Source: Prevotella sp. UBA2754 (lineage in GTDB: Bacteria > Bacteroidota > Bacteroidia > Bacteroidales > Bacteroidaceae). From it: a stretch of 64,000 nucleotides of DNA. Both the position numbers and the translations under genes were made by a program. Below, piece by piece: positions 28,058 through 37,239 of the stretch (position 1 is its first letter; every line of letters begins with the position of its first letter). The stretch covers positions 69,327 to 133,326 of the forward strand of contig DEJG01000001.1 of assembly GCA_002353295.1 (NCBI GenBank), written 5' to 3'. The notes under the pieces were generated by a model. That model was not told where the DNA came from. It did no database searches and saw only the letters and a program-made list of their open reading frames with translations.

Positions 28058-28104
28058 CTTACTTCTTACATCTTACATCAGACATCATACTTCCAACATC
28101 ATAT
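28056..28104. repeat. Degenerate heptamer array at ilvB/ilvN junction
   Basis: Seven 7-base units on the plus strand: ATCTTAC, TTCTTAC, ATCTTAC, ATCAGAC, ATCATAC, TTCCAAC, ATCATAT. It covers the ilvN start codon, the 27-base gap and the last codons of ilvB (the C-terminal MMLEV and stop). Confidence 0.75.
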
Positions 28105-29788
28105 CGTTCACGTTCATTCCCGGAGGCGTCATAGGCAGCACGTCGTCGTCTTCCTTGATAGCACACTCAAGAATAAAAGGCCCGTCGGTCGACAGCATCT
28201 TCTCGACGGCAGCAGCCAGATCGTTGCGGTCGGTCACGGCCTGATAAGCGATGCCATAGCCCTGGGCTATCAGTTCGTAGCAGGGATTCATCATCTTGGT
28301 GAACGACTTGCGGCGCATCCAGAACATATCCTGCCACTGGCGCACGTTGCCCAGATAATTGTTATTGAGCAGAATCATCTTGACGGGTGACTGCTGCTCC
28401 ATGATGGTACCCAGTTCCTCGATGCACATCTGGAAACCGCCATCGCCCATGAAACAGCACACCATACGGTCAGTACCAAAAGTGGCACCGATAGCGGCTG
28501 GCATACCGTAGCCCATCGTTCCCAGTCCACCGCTGGTACAGATACTGCGCTTCTCGGGATACTTGAAGTAGCGGGTCGCAAATAGCTGATTCTGACCAAC
28601 ATCCGTCACGAGGACAGTACCGCGTGGGGCCTTCTCAGCAACCACATTCACCACCTCGCCCATCAATAGCGGACCCTCCTGGGGATGGATGGCGGGCTCG
28701 ATAACTTTCTCGCGCTCTTTGCGGTCGAGTTCCTTGAACGAATCGCGCCATTCGCGGTGCTTATTGGAATGCAGCAAAGCCGTGATAGCGGGCAACGACT
28801 CCTTACAGTCTGCCACTACCGCCACATCGGTCTTCACGTTCTTATCTATCTCGCTACGGTCAATATCCAAATGAATGATTTTGGCCTGCTTGGCATACGT
28901 CTTCGTATTACCCGTCACACGGTCGGAGAAACGCATACCGATGGCTATCAGCACGTCGCACTCCTGCTCTTTCAGGTTGACGGCATAGTTTCCGTGCATA
29001 CCCAGCATACCCACGTTCAGGGGATGGTCGGATGGCAATGCCGACAGACCCAGCATGGTGCGTCCGGCAGGAATATCGGCTTTCTCCAGGAATGCCTTCA
29101 ACTCCTCCTGTGCATTACCCAGCTCTACGCCCTGCCCTACCAGCGCCAAGGGGCGCTTGGCATGGTTGATCAGTTCGGCAGCCTGACGTACAGCCTCTTC
29201 ATTCAGCTGGGGCTTGGCTACGTACGAACGCACGAAATCAACCTTCTTGGGTTCCCATTCTACCTCCTCTACCTGTGCGTTACGAGGGAAGTCGAGCACT
29301 ACAGGACCCGGGCGACCGCTACGTGCAATATAGAACGCACGACTGACAGCCCAAGCCACATCCTCGGCATGACGAATCTGGTAAGCCCACTTACAGATAG
29401 GCTGAGCCACACCCACGAGGTCAACCTCCTGAAAGGCATCGGTACCAAGGGCTGAAATAGCCACCTGTCCGGCTATCACCACGATGGGCGTTGAGTCAAG
29501 CATGGCATCAGCCACACCCGTCAGCGTATTCGTGGCACCGGGACCGCTGGTCACCAAGGCTACACCTACCTCGCCACTGACGCGGGCATAACCCTCAGCA
29601 GCATGTACGGCACCCTGTTCGTGGCGCACCAATATATGGTCAAAACATTTCTTTTCACCTCGTGTGTAGTCGAATAGCGAATCGTACGTGGGCATGATAG
29701 AACCGCCAGGGTAACCGAAAATAGTCTTCACCCCCTCGGCCTGCAATGCACGCATCAGCGCTTTCGAACCAGTTATCTTGTCTCTCAT
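28085..29788 (-). CDS. ilvB: Acetolactate synthase large (catalytic) subunit
   Basis: 567 residues. TPP enzyme that condenses pyruvate to acetolactate, the first committed step to valine/leucine. FGYPGGSIMPTYDSL and the catalytic Glu in RHEQGAVHAAEGYARVSG at the N-terminus; TPP/Mg motif GDGGFQMCIEELGT with NNNYLGNVRQWQ near the C-terminus. The final residues (after GMNVN) are encoded by a heptamer array. Confidence 0.96.
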   Translation of the reverse strand: MRDKITGSKALMRALQAEGVKTIFGYPGGSIMPTYDSLFDYTRGEKKCFDHILVRHEQGAVHAAEGYARVSGEVGVALVTSGPGATNTLTGVADAMLDSTPIVVIAGQVAISALGTDAFQEVDLVGVAQPICKWAYQIRHAEDVAWAVSRAFYIARSGRPGPVVLDFPRNAQVEEVEWEPKKVDFVRSYVAKPQLNEEAVRQAAELINHAKRPLALVGQGVELGNAQEELKAFLEKADIPAGRTMLGLSALPSDHPLNVGMLGMHGNYAVNLKEQECDVLIAIGMRFSDRVTGNTKTYAKQAKIIHLDIDRSEIDKNVKTDVAVVADCKESLPAITALLHSNKHREWRDSFKELDRKEREKVIEPAIHPQEGPLLMGEVVNVVAEKAPRGTVLVTDVGQNQLFATRYFKYPEKRSICTSGGLGTMGYGMPAAIGATFGTDRMVCCFMGDGGFQMCIEELGTIMEQQSPVKMILLNNNYLGNVRQWQDMFWMRRKSFTKMMNPCYELIAQGYGIAYQAVTDRNDLAAAVEKMLSTDGPFILECAIKEDDDVLPMTPPGMNVNDMMLEV

Positions 29789-29801
29789 ATTCTCTTTTGC
29801 G

Positions 29802-29825
29802 TCGTTATGACGTTATAAACGTTAT
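29802..29825. repeat. Octamer array between ilvD and ilvB
   Basis: Three 8-base units, TCGTTATG, ACGTTATA, AACGTTAT, in the 47-base gap between the ilvB start and ilvD stop. The CGTTAT core resembles the array between folD and ffh. Confidence 0.6.
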
Positions 29826-29835
29826 CTCGAAATTC

Positions 29836-31638
29836 TTAGTCAATTATTCTCACGCCACCCTTATCAGCACTTGATACGCTCTGAGCGTAGGCACGCAGGG
29901 CTTTCGACACCTGGCGGTTGCGCTTCAGGGGCTGCTGCGGACGGGCTGCCAGTTCTTCGTCCGACAGCTTCACGTTGATGCTGCGGTTGGGAATGTCTAT
30001 CACGATGATGTCGCCATCCTTGATTTTGCCGATGTTACCGTCTGCAGCAGCTTCCGGCGAAATATGACCGATGGAGAGTCCTGAGGTACCGCCCGAGAAT
30101 CGTCCATCGGTAATCAGGGCACACTCCTTACCCATGTGCATCGACTTAATATAAGAGGTGGGATACAGCATTTCCTGCATACCGGGACCGCCCTTGGGAC
30201 CTTCGTGGGTAATCACCACGCAGTCGCCCTTCTTCACGCGTCCGCCCAGAATGCCTTCGCAGGCATCTTCCTGCGAATCGAAGCAGACGGCAGGACCTTC
30301 GAAGTGCCACAGGCTCTCATCGACACCGGCTGTCTTCACCACGCATCCGTCTTGAGCGATGTTGCCGAAGAGTACAGCCAGTCCGCCATCCTTGGTGTAG
30401 GCATGTGCGATGTCGCGGATACAGCCGTTGGCGCGGTCGGTATCCAGCGTGCCCCACTCTTCGCTCTGGCTACCCATCTTCGTCGAGAAGCGGTTGCCTG
30501 GAGCCGACTGGTAGATGCGGTTGGCATCGTAATCTACGCGTCCGTCGGTAATACAGTATTTATCCATAGCCTCACCAATGGTCATGCCATCGACACGGGG
30601 TGCCGACTTCTCGATGAGTCCACCTTTTGAAAGTTCGTGCATAATACCCAAGATGCCGCCGGCACGGTTGCACTCCTGCACGCTGTATTTCTGGGTGTTA
30701 GGAGCCAACTTGCAGAGACATGGGGTCTTACGGCTCAGGGCGTCGATATCCTTGATGGTGAAATCAACACCAGCCTCCTGCGCTACAGCCAGCAGGTGGA
30801 GCACGGTATTCGTAGAACCACCCATGGCGATGTCGAGCGTCATGGCGTTGAGGAAAGCCTGACGGGTGGCAATATTGCGTGGCAGTACGCTCTCGTCGCC
30901 ATCCTCGTAATAAGCCAACGCATTCTTCACAATCTGGCGGGCAGCCTGACGGAAGAGTTCGATGCGGTTGGTATGTGTGGCAAGAATCGTTCCGTTGCCA
31001 GGCAGCGACAGACCGATAGCCTCGGTCAGCGAGTTCATGGAATTGGCGGTAAACATGCCCGAACAGCTGCCGCAACCAGGACAGGCGCAAGCCTCCAACT
31101 GCTGCATCTCCTCGTCAGAAACCGAGGGGTCGGCACCCTTCACCATCGCCGTAATCAGGTCGGCATTCTCGCCACGCCAGCGTCCAGCCTCCATAGGTCC
31201 GCCCGAACAGAACACGGTAGGAATGTTCAGACGCATCGAAGCCATCAGCATACCGGGAGTCACCTTGTCGCAATTCGAGATACAGATCATGGCATCGGCC
31301 TTGTGGGCATTCACCATGTATTCCACCGAGTCGGCAATGATGTCGCGCGAAGGCAGCGAATAAAGCATGCCGTCGTGACCCATGGCGATACCGTCGTCAA
31401 TGGCAATGGTATTGAACTCAGCCGCATAGCAGCCCATCTTCTCGATTTCCTCGCGGACTATCTGTCCTATCTCATGCAGGTGCGTATGACCGGGCACAAA
31501 CTGGGTGAACGAATTGACAATGGCAATAATAGGCTTGCCAAACTGCTCCTGTTTCATACCCGTGGCCACCCAGAGCGCACGCGCTCCAGCCATTCTTCTA
31601 CCCTCTGTGCATACCGCACTGCGTAACTTATTTTTCAT
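29836..31638 (-). CDS. ilvD: Dihydroxy-acid dehydratase
   Basis: 600 residues. Dehydrates dihydroxy acids to 2-keto acids in branched-chain amino acid synthesis. Iron-sulfur cysteines in ISNCDKVTPGMLMA and ACPGCGSCSGMFTANSMN, and substrate motif GRFSGGTSGLSIGHISPEAA are present. First gene of the ilv operon, with a well-formed promoter 40 bases upstream. Confidence 0.97.
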   Translation of the reverse strand: MKNKLRSAVCTEGRRMAGARALWVATGMKQEQFGKPIIAIVNSFTQFVPGHTHLHEIGQIVREEIEKMGCYAAEFNTIAIDDGIAMGHDGMLYSLPSRDIIADSVEYMVNAHKADAMICISNCDKVTPGMLMASMRLNIPTVFCSGGPMEAGRWRGENADLITAMVKGADPSVSDEEMQQLEACACPGCGSCSGMFTANSMNSLTEAIGLSLPGNGTILATHTNRIELFRQAARQIVKNALAYYEDGDESVLPRNIATRQAFLNAMTLDIAMGGSTNTVLHLLAVAQEAGVDFTIKDIDALSRKTPCLCKLAPNTQKYSVQECNRAGGILGIMHELSKGGLIEKSAPRVDGMTIGEAMDKYCITDGRVDYDANRIYQSAPGNRFSTKMGSQSEEWGTLDTDRANGCIRDIAHAYTKDGGLAVLFGNIAQDGCVVKTAGVDESLWHFEGPAVCFDSQEDACEGILGGRVKKGDCVVITHEGPKGGPGMQEMLYPTSYIKSMHMGKECALITDGRFSGGTSGLSIGHISPEAAADGNIGKIKDGDIIVIDIPNRSINVKLSDEELAARPQQPLKRNRQVSKALRAYAQSVSSADKGGVRIID

Positions 31639-31679
31639 ATTCGTTTAGTTGTCAGTTTCTTCTTTTTTCAATTAGGGTG

Positions 31680-31710
31680 CAAAATTACTCATTTTCCTGC
31701 GAAACGCCAA
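31680..31710 (-). promoter_or_regulatory. Promoter of the ilvDBN-thioesterase-ilvC operon
   Basis: Minus strand TTG (31710-31708), 20 bases, TAATTTTG (31687-31680). The ilvD ATG lies about 41 bases downstream. No leader-peptide or attenuator structure was seen in the short leader. Confidence 0.75.
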
Positions 31711-31889
31711 CAAAAAAACAGATATTTTTCCCCTCTGCTTATAATTCATAACATAAATCAGCGTTTTTGTTACTAATTTTAATCCTGCCTTATTGATCAA
31801 TTAAAACAAGGTTATTGAACAATGACACAAAAGAAGGTCAATTCTGTATTAAAATTCCATCTTTGCAAAGTTTTTACAAAAAATTTGTG

Positions 31890-31897
31890 TACCTTTG
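31890..31897 (+). promoter_or_regulatory. -7 box for the GH2 gene
   Basis: TACCTTTG 24 bases before the ATG at 31922; the nearest TTTG (31862) is 24 bases further upstream, longer than usual. The rest of the 31711-31889 gap is AT-rich and I see only a TTGATCAA palindrome. Confidence 0.5.
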
Positions 31898-31921
31898 GAC
31901 ACAAATTTAAAACTATGATGT

Positions 31922-34351
31922 ATGAAAACGAAACTACTGATCGGAATGTGGATGATGTGTGTGGCTGCGCTGGCACAACCACGACAGGAAATCAATCTGA
32001 AAACATGGGAATTCTCGCGTAACGGACAAGCGTGGACGAAGGTGAATATTCCACACGACTGGGCTATTGCTGGACCGTTCGACAAGAAATGGGACTTGCA
32101 GAAGGTGGCTATCACACAGAACGGCGAGACGGAGGCTACGGAGAAATCGGGACGCTCAGGAGCGCTGCCCTGGATTGGCGAGGGATGGTATCGCACTACC
32201 GTCACGCTGCCTGAAGGCTATGAGGCTGCTGAACTGCTGTTCGACGGGGCAATGGCTGAACCTCGTGTCACGATTAACGGAAAGGAGGCTGGCTATTGGG
32301 CTTACGGATATAATGCCTTCCGCGTGGATGCTACGCCATACATCAAGGCGGGAAAACTGGACATCGGAGTGCATCTGCAGAACTTGGAAGAGAGTAGCCG
32401 ATGGTATCCTGGTGCAGGATTGTATCGCCCTGTAACGCTGATACTTAAGCGGAATTGTTCAATAGACGATTGGTCGGTATTTGCAAGAACTGTCAGTCTG
32501 AAAAGCGACGAGGCAGAAGTGGCAGTTGACATGACGGTAAGGGGACATGACGACCAGGTCAAGGCACAAATCGTGATGGCAGATGCAACAGGAAATATGG
32601 TGGCAGAGGCTCAGAACTTAGCCGTAAAGAACGGACTGGTGAATACGACGCTGAAAGTAAAGGCACCACGACTTTGGTCGCCTGAGACACCTTATTTATA
32701 TACGCTGACCACAAAGGTGACCAAGGACGGGAAGACGCTGGACGAGAAACAGCAGAAAATAGGTATCCGTACGATTAAAGTGTCGCGTGAAGGCGGTTTT
32801 CAACTGAATGGACAGACACGGAAACTGAAGGGCGTTTGTCTGCATCACGACTTGGGTCCGCTGGGCGCTGCCATCAACAAGGCTGCCCTCATCCGACAGA
32901 TTCGTACGCTGAAGGAGATGGGTTGCGACGCTATCCGTACGGCTCATAACATGCCTTCGACGTGGCAGATGGAGATTTGCGACTCGATGGGTATGATGGT
33001 GATGGCTGAGAGCTTTGATATGTGGATTTATCCTAAGTGCAAGAATGGTTATGCGCGTTTCTTCAAGGAATGGGCGCTGAAGGATATCACCAACCTGGTG
33101 CTGAACCATCGCAACCACCCGAGTATTGTGATGTGGTCGATTGGTAATGAAATTCCTGAACAATGGAGCGAGGAAGGCAGGCAGATAGCCAAACAGTTGC
33201 AGGGACTCTGTCACCAACTGGACCCGACCCGACCCGTCACTCAGGGCATGGATCGCGCAGAAGACGCGCTTAACAGCGGTTTTGCTCAGGCGATGGAGGT
33301 GCCCGGATTCAACTACCGCGTACATAAATACGAGAACAATATCAAACAACTGCCGCAGGGATTCCTGTTGGGCAGCGAGACGGCATCGACGGTCAGCAGC
33401 CGTGGCGTCTATAAATTTCCTGTCGTAGTGACGGACAATTCACAATTTGCCTCGTATTCACCCAATTACGACCCGACAGCCTTGACGAAGGCTGACGGAC
33501 AATGTTCATCGTACGATGTAGAATACTGCTCATGGTCAAATCTTCCAGATGACGACTGGGTATGGCAGGATGACAAGGACTGGGTGATTGGCGAGTTCGT
33601 ATGGACGGGATATGACTATCTGGGTGAGCCAACCCCCTACGACGAATACTGGCCCTCGCGCAGCAGTTATTTCGGCATCATGGACTTGGCGGGACTGCCG
33701 AAGGACCGCTACTGGCTGTATCGCTCAAAATGGAATACGAAGGAGCACACCGTTCACCTGTTGCCGCATTGGACATGGCCGGAACGCAAGGGCGAGGTGA
33801 CACCAGTTTATTGCTATACGGACGGTGTAGAGGCAGAACTCTTTGTGAATGGTAAGAGTCAGGGGCGCATCCGCAAGAATCCTGCAGAACGTCTGGACCG
33901 CTATCGCCTGCGTTGGAATAACGTGAAATATGAAGCAGGAGAAATCCGTGTCGTAGCCTACGATGCACAGGGCAATAAGATTGGCGAAGACAGCAGACGT
34001 ACGGCAGGAAAGCCAACGGCTATCGTGGCTCAAGCCGACAGAAAGAGTTATTGGGCTGACGGCGAAGACCTGGTTTTCGTGACCATCGGTGTGGCAGACA
34101 GCAAAGGGGTGGCTGTTCCTACCTGTAACAACGAACTGACATTCAAGGTAACAGGGGTAGGCAGTTTCGAAGCTGTTTGTAATGGCGATGCCACTTCACT
34201 GGAATCATTCAAACAACCACGAATGAAACTCTTTAACGGCGAATTGGTGGTGGTGCTGCGAACGAGTGAACATCCGGGAACCATCCGACTGAACATCAAG
34301 GACAGCAAAGGGAAACTGGAAGCTAAAATGCTGGAAATCAACACCAAATAG
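31922..34351 (+). CDS. GH2 family beta-galactosidase-like glycosidase, secreted
   Basis: 809 residues with a short signal peptide (MKTKLLIGMWMMCVAALAQ). N-terminal jelly-roll sugar-binding domain (KVNIPHDWAIAGPF, GEGWYRTTVTLP), an immunoglobulin-like domain, then the TIM barrel with the acid/base Glu in WSIGNEIPEQW (about residue 410) and the nucleophile Glu in IGEFVWTGYDYLGEP (about 558). DUF4982-like and C-terminal Ig-like domains follow. Cleaves terminal beta-linked sugars, most likely galactosides, from plant or host glycans in the periplasm. It converges on the GH115 gene; no SusC/SusD pair lies nearby. Confidence 0.92.
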   Translation: MKTKLLIGMWMMCVAALAQPRQEINLKTWEFSRNGQAWTKVNIPHDWAIAGPFDKKWDLQKVAITQNGETEATEKSGRSGALPWIGEGWYRTTVTLPEGYEAAELLFDGAMAEPRVTINGKEAGYWAYGYNAFRVDATPYIKAGKLDIGVHLQNLEESSRWYPGAGLYRPVTLILKRNCSIDDWSVFARTVSLKSDEAEVAVDMTVRGHDDQVKAQIVMADATGNMVAEAQNLAVKNGLVNTTLKVKAPRLWSPETPYLYTLTTKVTKDGKTLDEKQQKIGIRTIKVSREGGFQLNGQTRKLKGVCLHHDLGPLGAAINKAALIRQIRTLKEMGCDAIRTAHNMPSTWQMEICDSMGMMVMAESFDMWIYPKCKNGYARFFKEWALKDITNLVLNHRNHPSIVMWSIGNEIPEQWSEEGRQIAKQLQGLCHQLDPTRPVTQGMDRAEDALNSGFAQAMEVPGFNYRVHKYENNIKQLPQGFLLGSETASTVSSRGVYKFPVVVTDNSQFASYSPNYDPTALTKADGQCSSYDVEYCSWSNLPDDDWVWQDDKDWVIGEFVWTGYDYLGEPTPYDEYWPSRSSYFGIMDLAGLPKDRYWLYRSKWNTKEHTVHLLPHWTWPERKGEVTPVYCYTDGVEAELFVNGKSQGRIRKNPAERLDRYRLRWNNVKYEAGEIRVVAYDAQGNKIGEDSRRTAGKPTAIVAQADRKSYWADGEDLVFVTIGVADSKGVAVPTCNNELTFKVTGVGSFEAVCNGDATSLESFKQPRMKLFNGELVVVLRTSEHPGTIRLNIKDSKGKLEAKMLEINTK

Positions 34352-34356
34352 AAAAA

Positions 34357-34391
34357 CAATCAGGTCGCCCATCACGAGCGACCTGATTTTT
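34357..34391 (+). terminator. Terminator after GH2 gene
   Basis: ATCAGGTCGC (34359-34368) pairs perfectly with GCGACCTGAT (34378-34387), followed by TTTTTG. Confidence 0.85.
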
Positions 34392-34527
34392 GTATCCATC
34401 ATAAACAATCTTCTTACCCCAAACCAAACACCTCTGTATTTCTTTTTCTATGCTTTTTCTAATGCAAATTTACACCAATCCTGCTAATGTTGATACGACA
34501 GACGGGGGCAATTTGCATACGCAGGCA

Positions 34528-37056
34528 TTATTTTTGACCTGCATCAATCTTGCATGGAGATTCATCCATGAAGAGATAGGAGGGCTTGTAGCCACCGGCA
34601 TCTACCACCACTTTCTCGAACACAATGGCAGGATCGTCGGGCTGTAGGGTCAATGTATGCACATCGCCAGCAGACAAAGGCAGTTCCACAACACGCTCAA
34701 TCACGCGACGTGCCACGGTAGGATAATAGATGGAATAGATATTCTCGGGTTTCTCATTCAAATCTTTGTTGAAATTCACAACGACAGGCTGGCAGCCATC
34801 CAAAGAAACCTGATAAGTCAGGCCGCCCTTGTTGAGATAGTCGAGGGTTGACTTCACCACCACATGCACCTTTACCTGCCGGGCAGCCTGGTTCTTGGTT
34901 GTAAAACGATACGACAGGCTGCCACCTGCAGGACTTTCGGTATAAGGCATCAGAGCCACACCACTACGGGTACGCCCCATATCGGGCAGAACGGTCCATT
35001 GGGTTTTGTCGGCATTCTTGGCATCGAAGAAGTGTTCTGCCTCCATGGATACCACCCCATTCTCCATAGCGAAAGTATAGCCTCCTGGAGTTCTTTCTGC
35101 CAGACGCTTCACCTCAGGCAGTTTGTCTGCAGGAAAATCATCGTTCCACGAAGTATAACCGATATGTTTCTGGGTCATCATGCCATTCCACTTACCACCG
35201 GCTATCTTGTGGTTATAGTCGGCACATAACAGGGAATCACGACGGAAAGCCTGCTCTACCCTATCAGCCCAGAGATTGCAATCAGGATTACCCTCGGCAT
35301 AGAGTTTATGGTTCATAGCCTGAGCATAATACATCTGATAAATATTCGACATAGCCTGAATGGGGAACAGTATCAGCTGCTGGTAGGCATCATGGTAGCG
35401 AGTGTCAAGGGTCAGATACTGGCGCAGGGCTTCTGCCTCCAGGCGCATAAACTCATCTGCAACCTGGCGCCACTCGCCCGTATGGACATTATAGGTCTTG
35501 GCATCGAGCATTTCTGCCGTTACACGTCCATTCAGTTTACAGGACAGATTCAGTAAGCGGGCTGCCTCAACAGCCTGGGCTTCGCCAAACTGCTGAGAGC
35601 AGAACGCTTGAGTATGGTTGATAACAAGTTTTTGGTCTAATTGATTGGGATTCCATGCCATATCCATGAAGAAGGTAATAGGATATTCCATGGGTTTCAA
35701 GTCGCCCACGTTCAGAATCCACATGCGCTGAATTCCGTTGACATAAGCCAACTGCAACTGTTCCCACATATTGATGGTAGGCGTCACGTTCATCCACTTG
35801 GTATTACGGGGTGCTCCTACATAGTCAACGTGATAGTAGAGCCCCCATCCGCCAGGATGCTGACGCTCTTTCATATTAGGTACACGGCGCACATTACCCC
35901 AGTTGTCATCGCACAACAGCATGATGACATCATCGGGCACACGCATGCCTTTGTCGTAATAGTCCAACACCTCTTTATAAAGTGCCCACACCTGAGTGGT
36001 CTCCTTGGCTTTCTTGCCCGTTTCCTTGGCAATAATCTTGCGCTGATTCTCGACAATGTTCTGCAACAACTTGGTGTCTGCATCCTCGCTCATGGCCTCG
36101 TCACCATCACCACGCATGCCGATAGTCACCATATCCTCGGTTCCCTTCATACGCTGGATGCCCTCGCGGAAGAACCGATTTAATTTGTCGGGATTTTTGT
36201 GATAGTTCCAAGGTCCCCACTCTGCTCTACGGCGTGCATACTCTTGATGGTTGCGAGCCATGGGCTCATGGTGTGAGGTACCCATGATGATGCCCATATC
36301 GTCGGCTGTCTTGCTGTTGAGTGGGTCGTCAGCATAGAAAGCCCACATCCACATAGCCGGCCACATCATATTACCACGCAGACGGAGTATCAGTTCAAAG
36401 ACTTTGGCATAGAACCGATGATCGCCATAATCGGTTCCAAAGGTGTTTTTCACCCAAGATGTCAGGCATGGTGCCTCATCGTTCAGGAAGATACCACGGA
36501 ACTCAACGGCTGGTTCACCATCGGTATATATACCTTTATTAATATAGATGTTCTCGTGACGCTCAACAGGCACGTCAGCCCAATAATACCAGGGCGATAC
36601 ACCCATCTGTTCTGACAGCTCATAAATGCCATAGACGGTACCACGACGGTCACTACCTGCAATCACTAACTGACGGTCAACGACAGTAATGATAAATTTC
36701 TCGCGTTTCCCCTTCAACTGAGAAGCGTCTATTTTCTGTTGCTTGACGAATTGGTCAATGATTGATGACTGTCCTATCGTACCTATTATTATTTTAGCAT
36801 CCATGGCATGACCGACCTGTGCTGCATACCCTGTCACTCTTTCAAAATCCTGCGATAATGTCTTGACAGCTATCTCTACGGCTTTGGCGTCGGAGGCATC
36901 ATAACCAATCGTGACCCCTCCATCTGTCAGTAATATATCGCCAGTTTGAAAACCAACGAAACGAGGTGCAGACATCATGGACACACTTGTGAGAAGCAAT
37001 AAGCCTACTAAAACTTTACGCAGAAAAGAATGAAAAGTGAACACTATTTGTCTCAT
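34528..37056 (-). CDS. GH115 family xylan alpha-1,2-glucuronidase-like protein, secreted
   Basis: 842 residues. Signal peptide with hydrophobic core KVLVGLLLLTSVSMMSA. GH115 features include YGIYELSEQMGVSPWYYWADVPV, EFRGIFLNDEAP, the MMWPAMWMWAF segment and GTSHHEPMARN, then a C-terminal beta-domain. GH115 enzymes remove (methyl)glucuronic acid side groups from xylan, both internal and terminal. Together with the GH2 enzyme this suggests hemicellulose side-chain removal, but the two genes converge and are not an operon. Confidence 0.92.
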   Translation of the reverse strand: MRQIVFTFHSFLRKVLVGLLLLTSVSMMSAPRFVGFQTGDILLTDGGVTIGYDASDAKAVEIAVKTLSQDFERVTGYAAQVGHAMDAKIIIGTIGQSSIIDQFVKQQKIDASQLKGKREKFIITVVDRQLVIAGSDRRGTVYGIYELSEQMGVSPWYYWADVPVERHENIYINKGIYTDGEPAVEFRGIFLNDEAPCLTSWVKNTFGTDYGDHRFYAKVFELILRLRGNMMWPAMWMWAFYADDPLNSKTADDMGIIMGTSHHEPMARNHQEYARRRAEWGPWNYHKNPDKLNRFFREGIQRMKGTEDMVTIGMRGDGDEAMSEDADTKLLQNIVENQRKIIAKETGKKAKETTQVWALYKEVLDYYDKGMRVPDDVIMLLCDDNWGNVRRVPNMKERQHPGGWGLYYHVDYVGAPRNTKWMNVTPTINMWEQLQLAYVNGIQRMWILNVGDLKPMEYPITFFMDMAWNPNQLDQKLVINHTQAFCSQQFGEAQAVEAARLLNLSCKLNGRVTAEMLDAKTYNVHTGEWRQVADEFMRLEAEALRQYLTLDTRYHDAYQQLILFPIQAMSNIYQMYYAQAMNHKLYAEGNPDCNLWADRVEQAFRRDSLLCADYNHKIAGGKWNGMMTQKHIGYTSWNDDFPADKLPEVKRLAERTPGGYTFAMENGVVSMEAEHFFDAKNADKTQWTVLPDMGRTRSGVALMPYTESPAGGSLSYRFTTKNQAARQVKVHVVVKSTLDYLNKGGLTYQVSLDGCQPVVVNFNKDLNEKPENIYSIYYPTVARRVIERVVELPLSAGDVHTLTLQPDDPAIVFEKVVVDAGGYKPSYLFMDESPCKIDAGQK

Positions 37057-37088
37057 AAATACTAAACATTTTAATTATTTTGACTTTG

Positions 37089-37096
37089 CAAAGATA
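37089..37096 (-). promoter_or_regulatory. -7 box for GH115 gene
   Basis: Minus strand TATCTTTG, 33 bases before the ATG; a TTTG lies 15 bases upstream, slightly closer than usual. Confidence 0.5.
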
Positions 37097-37180
37097 CAAC
37101 AAATAATTAAACAAAAAAATAAATAATCTAGAAATATAGAGAAGTGATACAAATAGAAATATTTTTGGCACAAATACAAA

Positions 37181-37214
37181 AAAATCCCTGCAAGCATCTA
37201 CTTGCAGGGATTTT
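37181..37214 (-). terminator. Terminator after the OmpA-family gene
   Basis: AAAATCCCTGCAAG and CTTGCAGGGATTTT form a 14-bp perfect stem with a 6-base loop. The minus strand continues with a T run, so it terminates the OmpA-family gene. Confidence 0.9.
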
Positions 37215-37239
37215 ATAGTTAATCTTCTGTTAATTCAGA

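Noticed and set aside
28685..29455. Plus-strand frame of 256 codons
   Set aside because: Antisense shadow of ilvB; no start signals or family similarity.
30637..31626. Long plus-strand frame of 329 codons
   Set aside because: Antisense shadow of ilvD, which has all family motifs; the product is rich in His/Arg with no domain.
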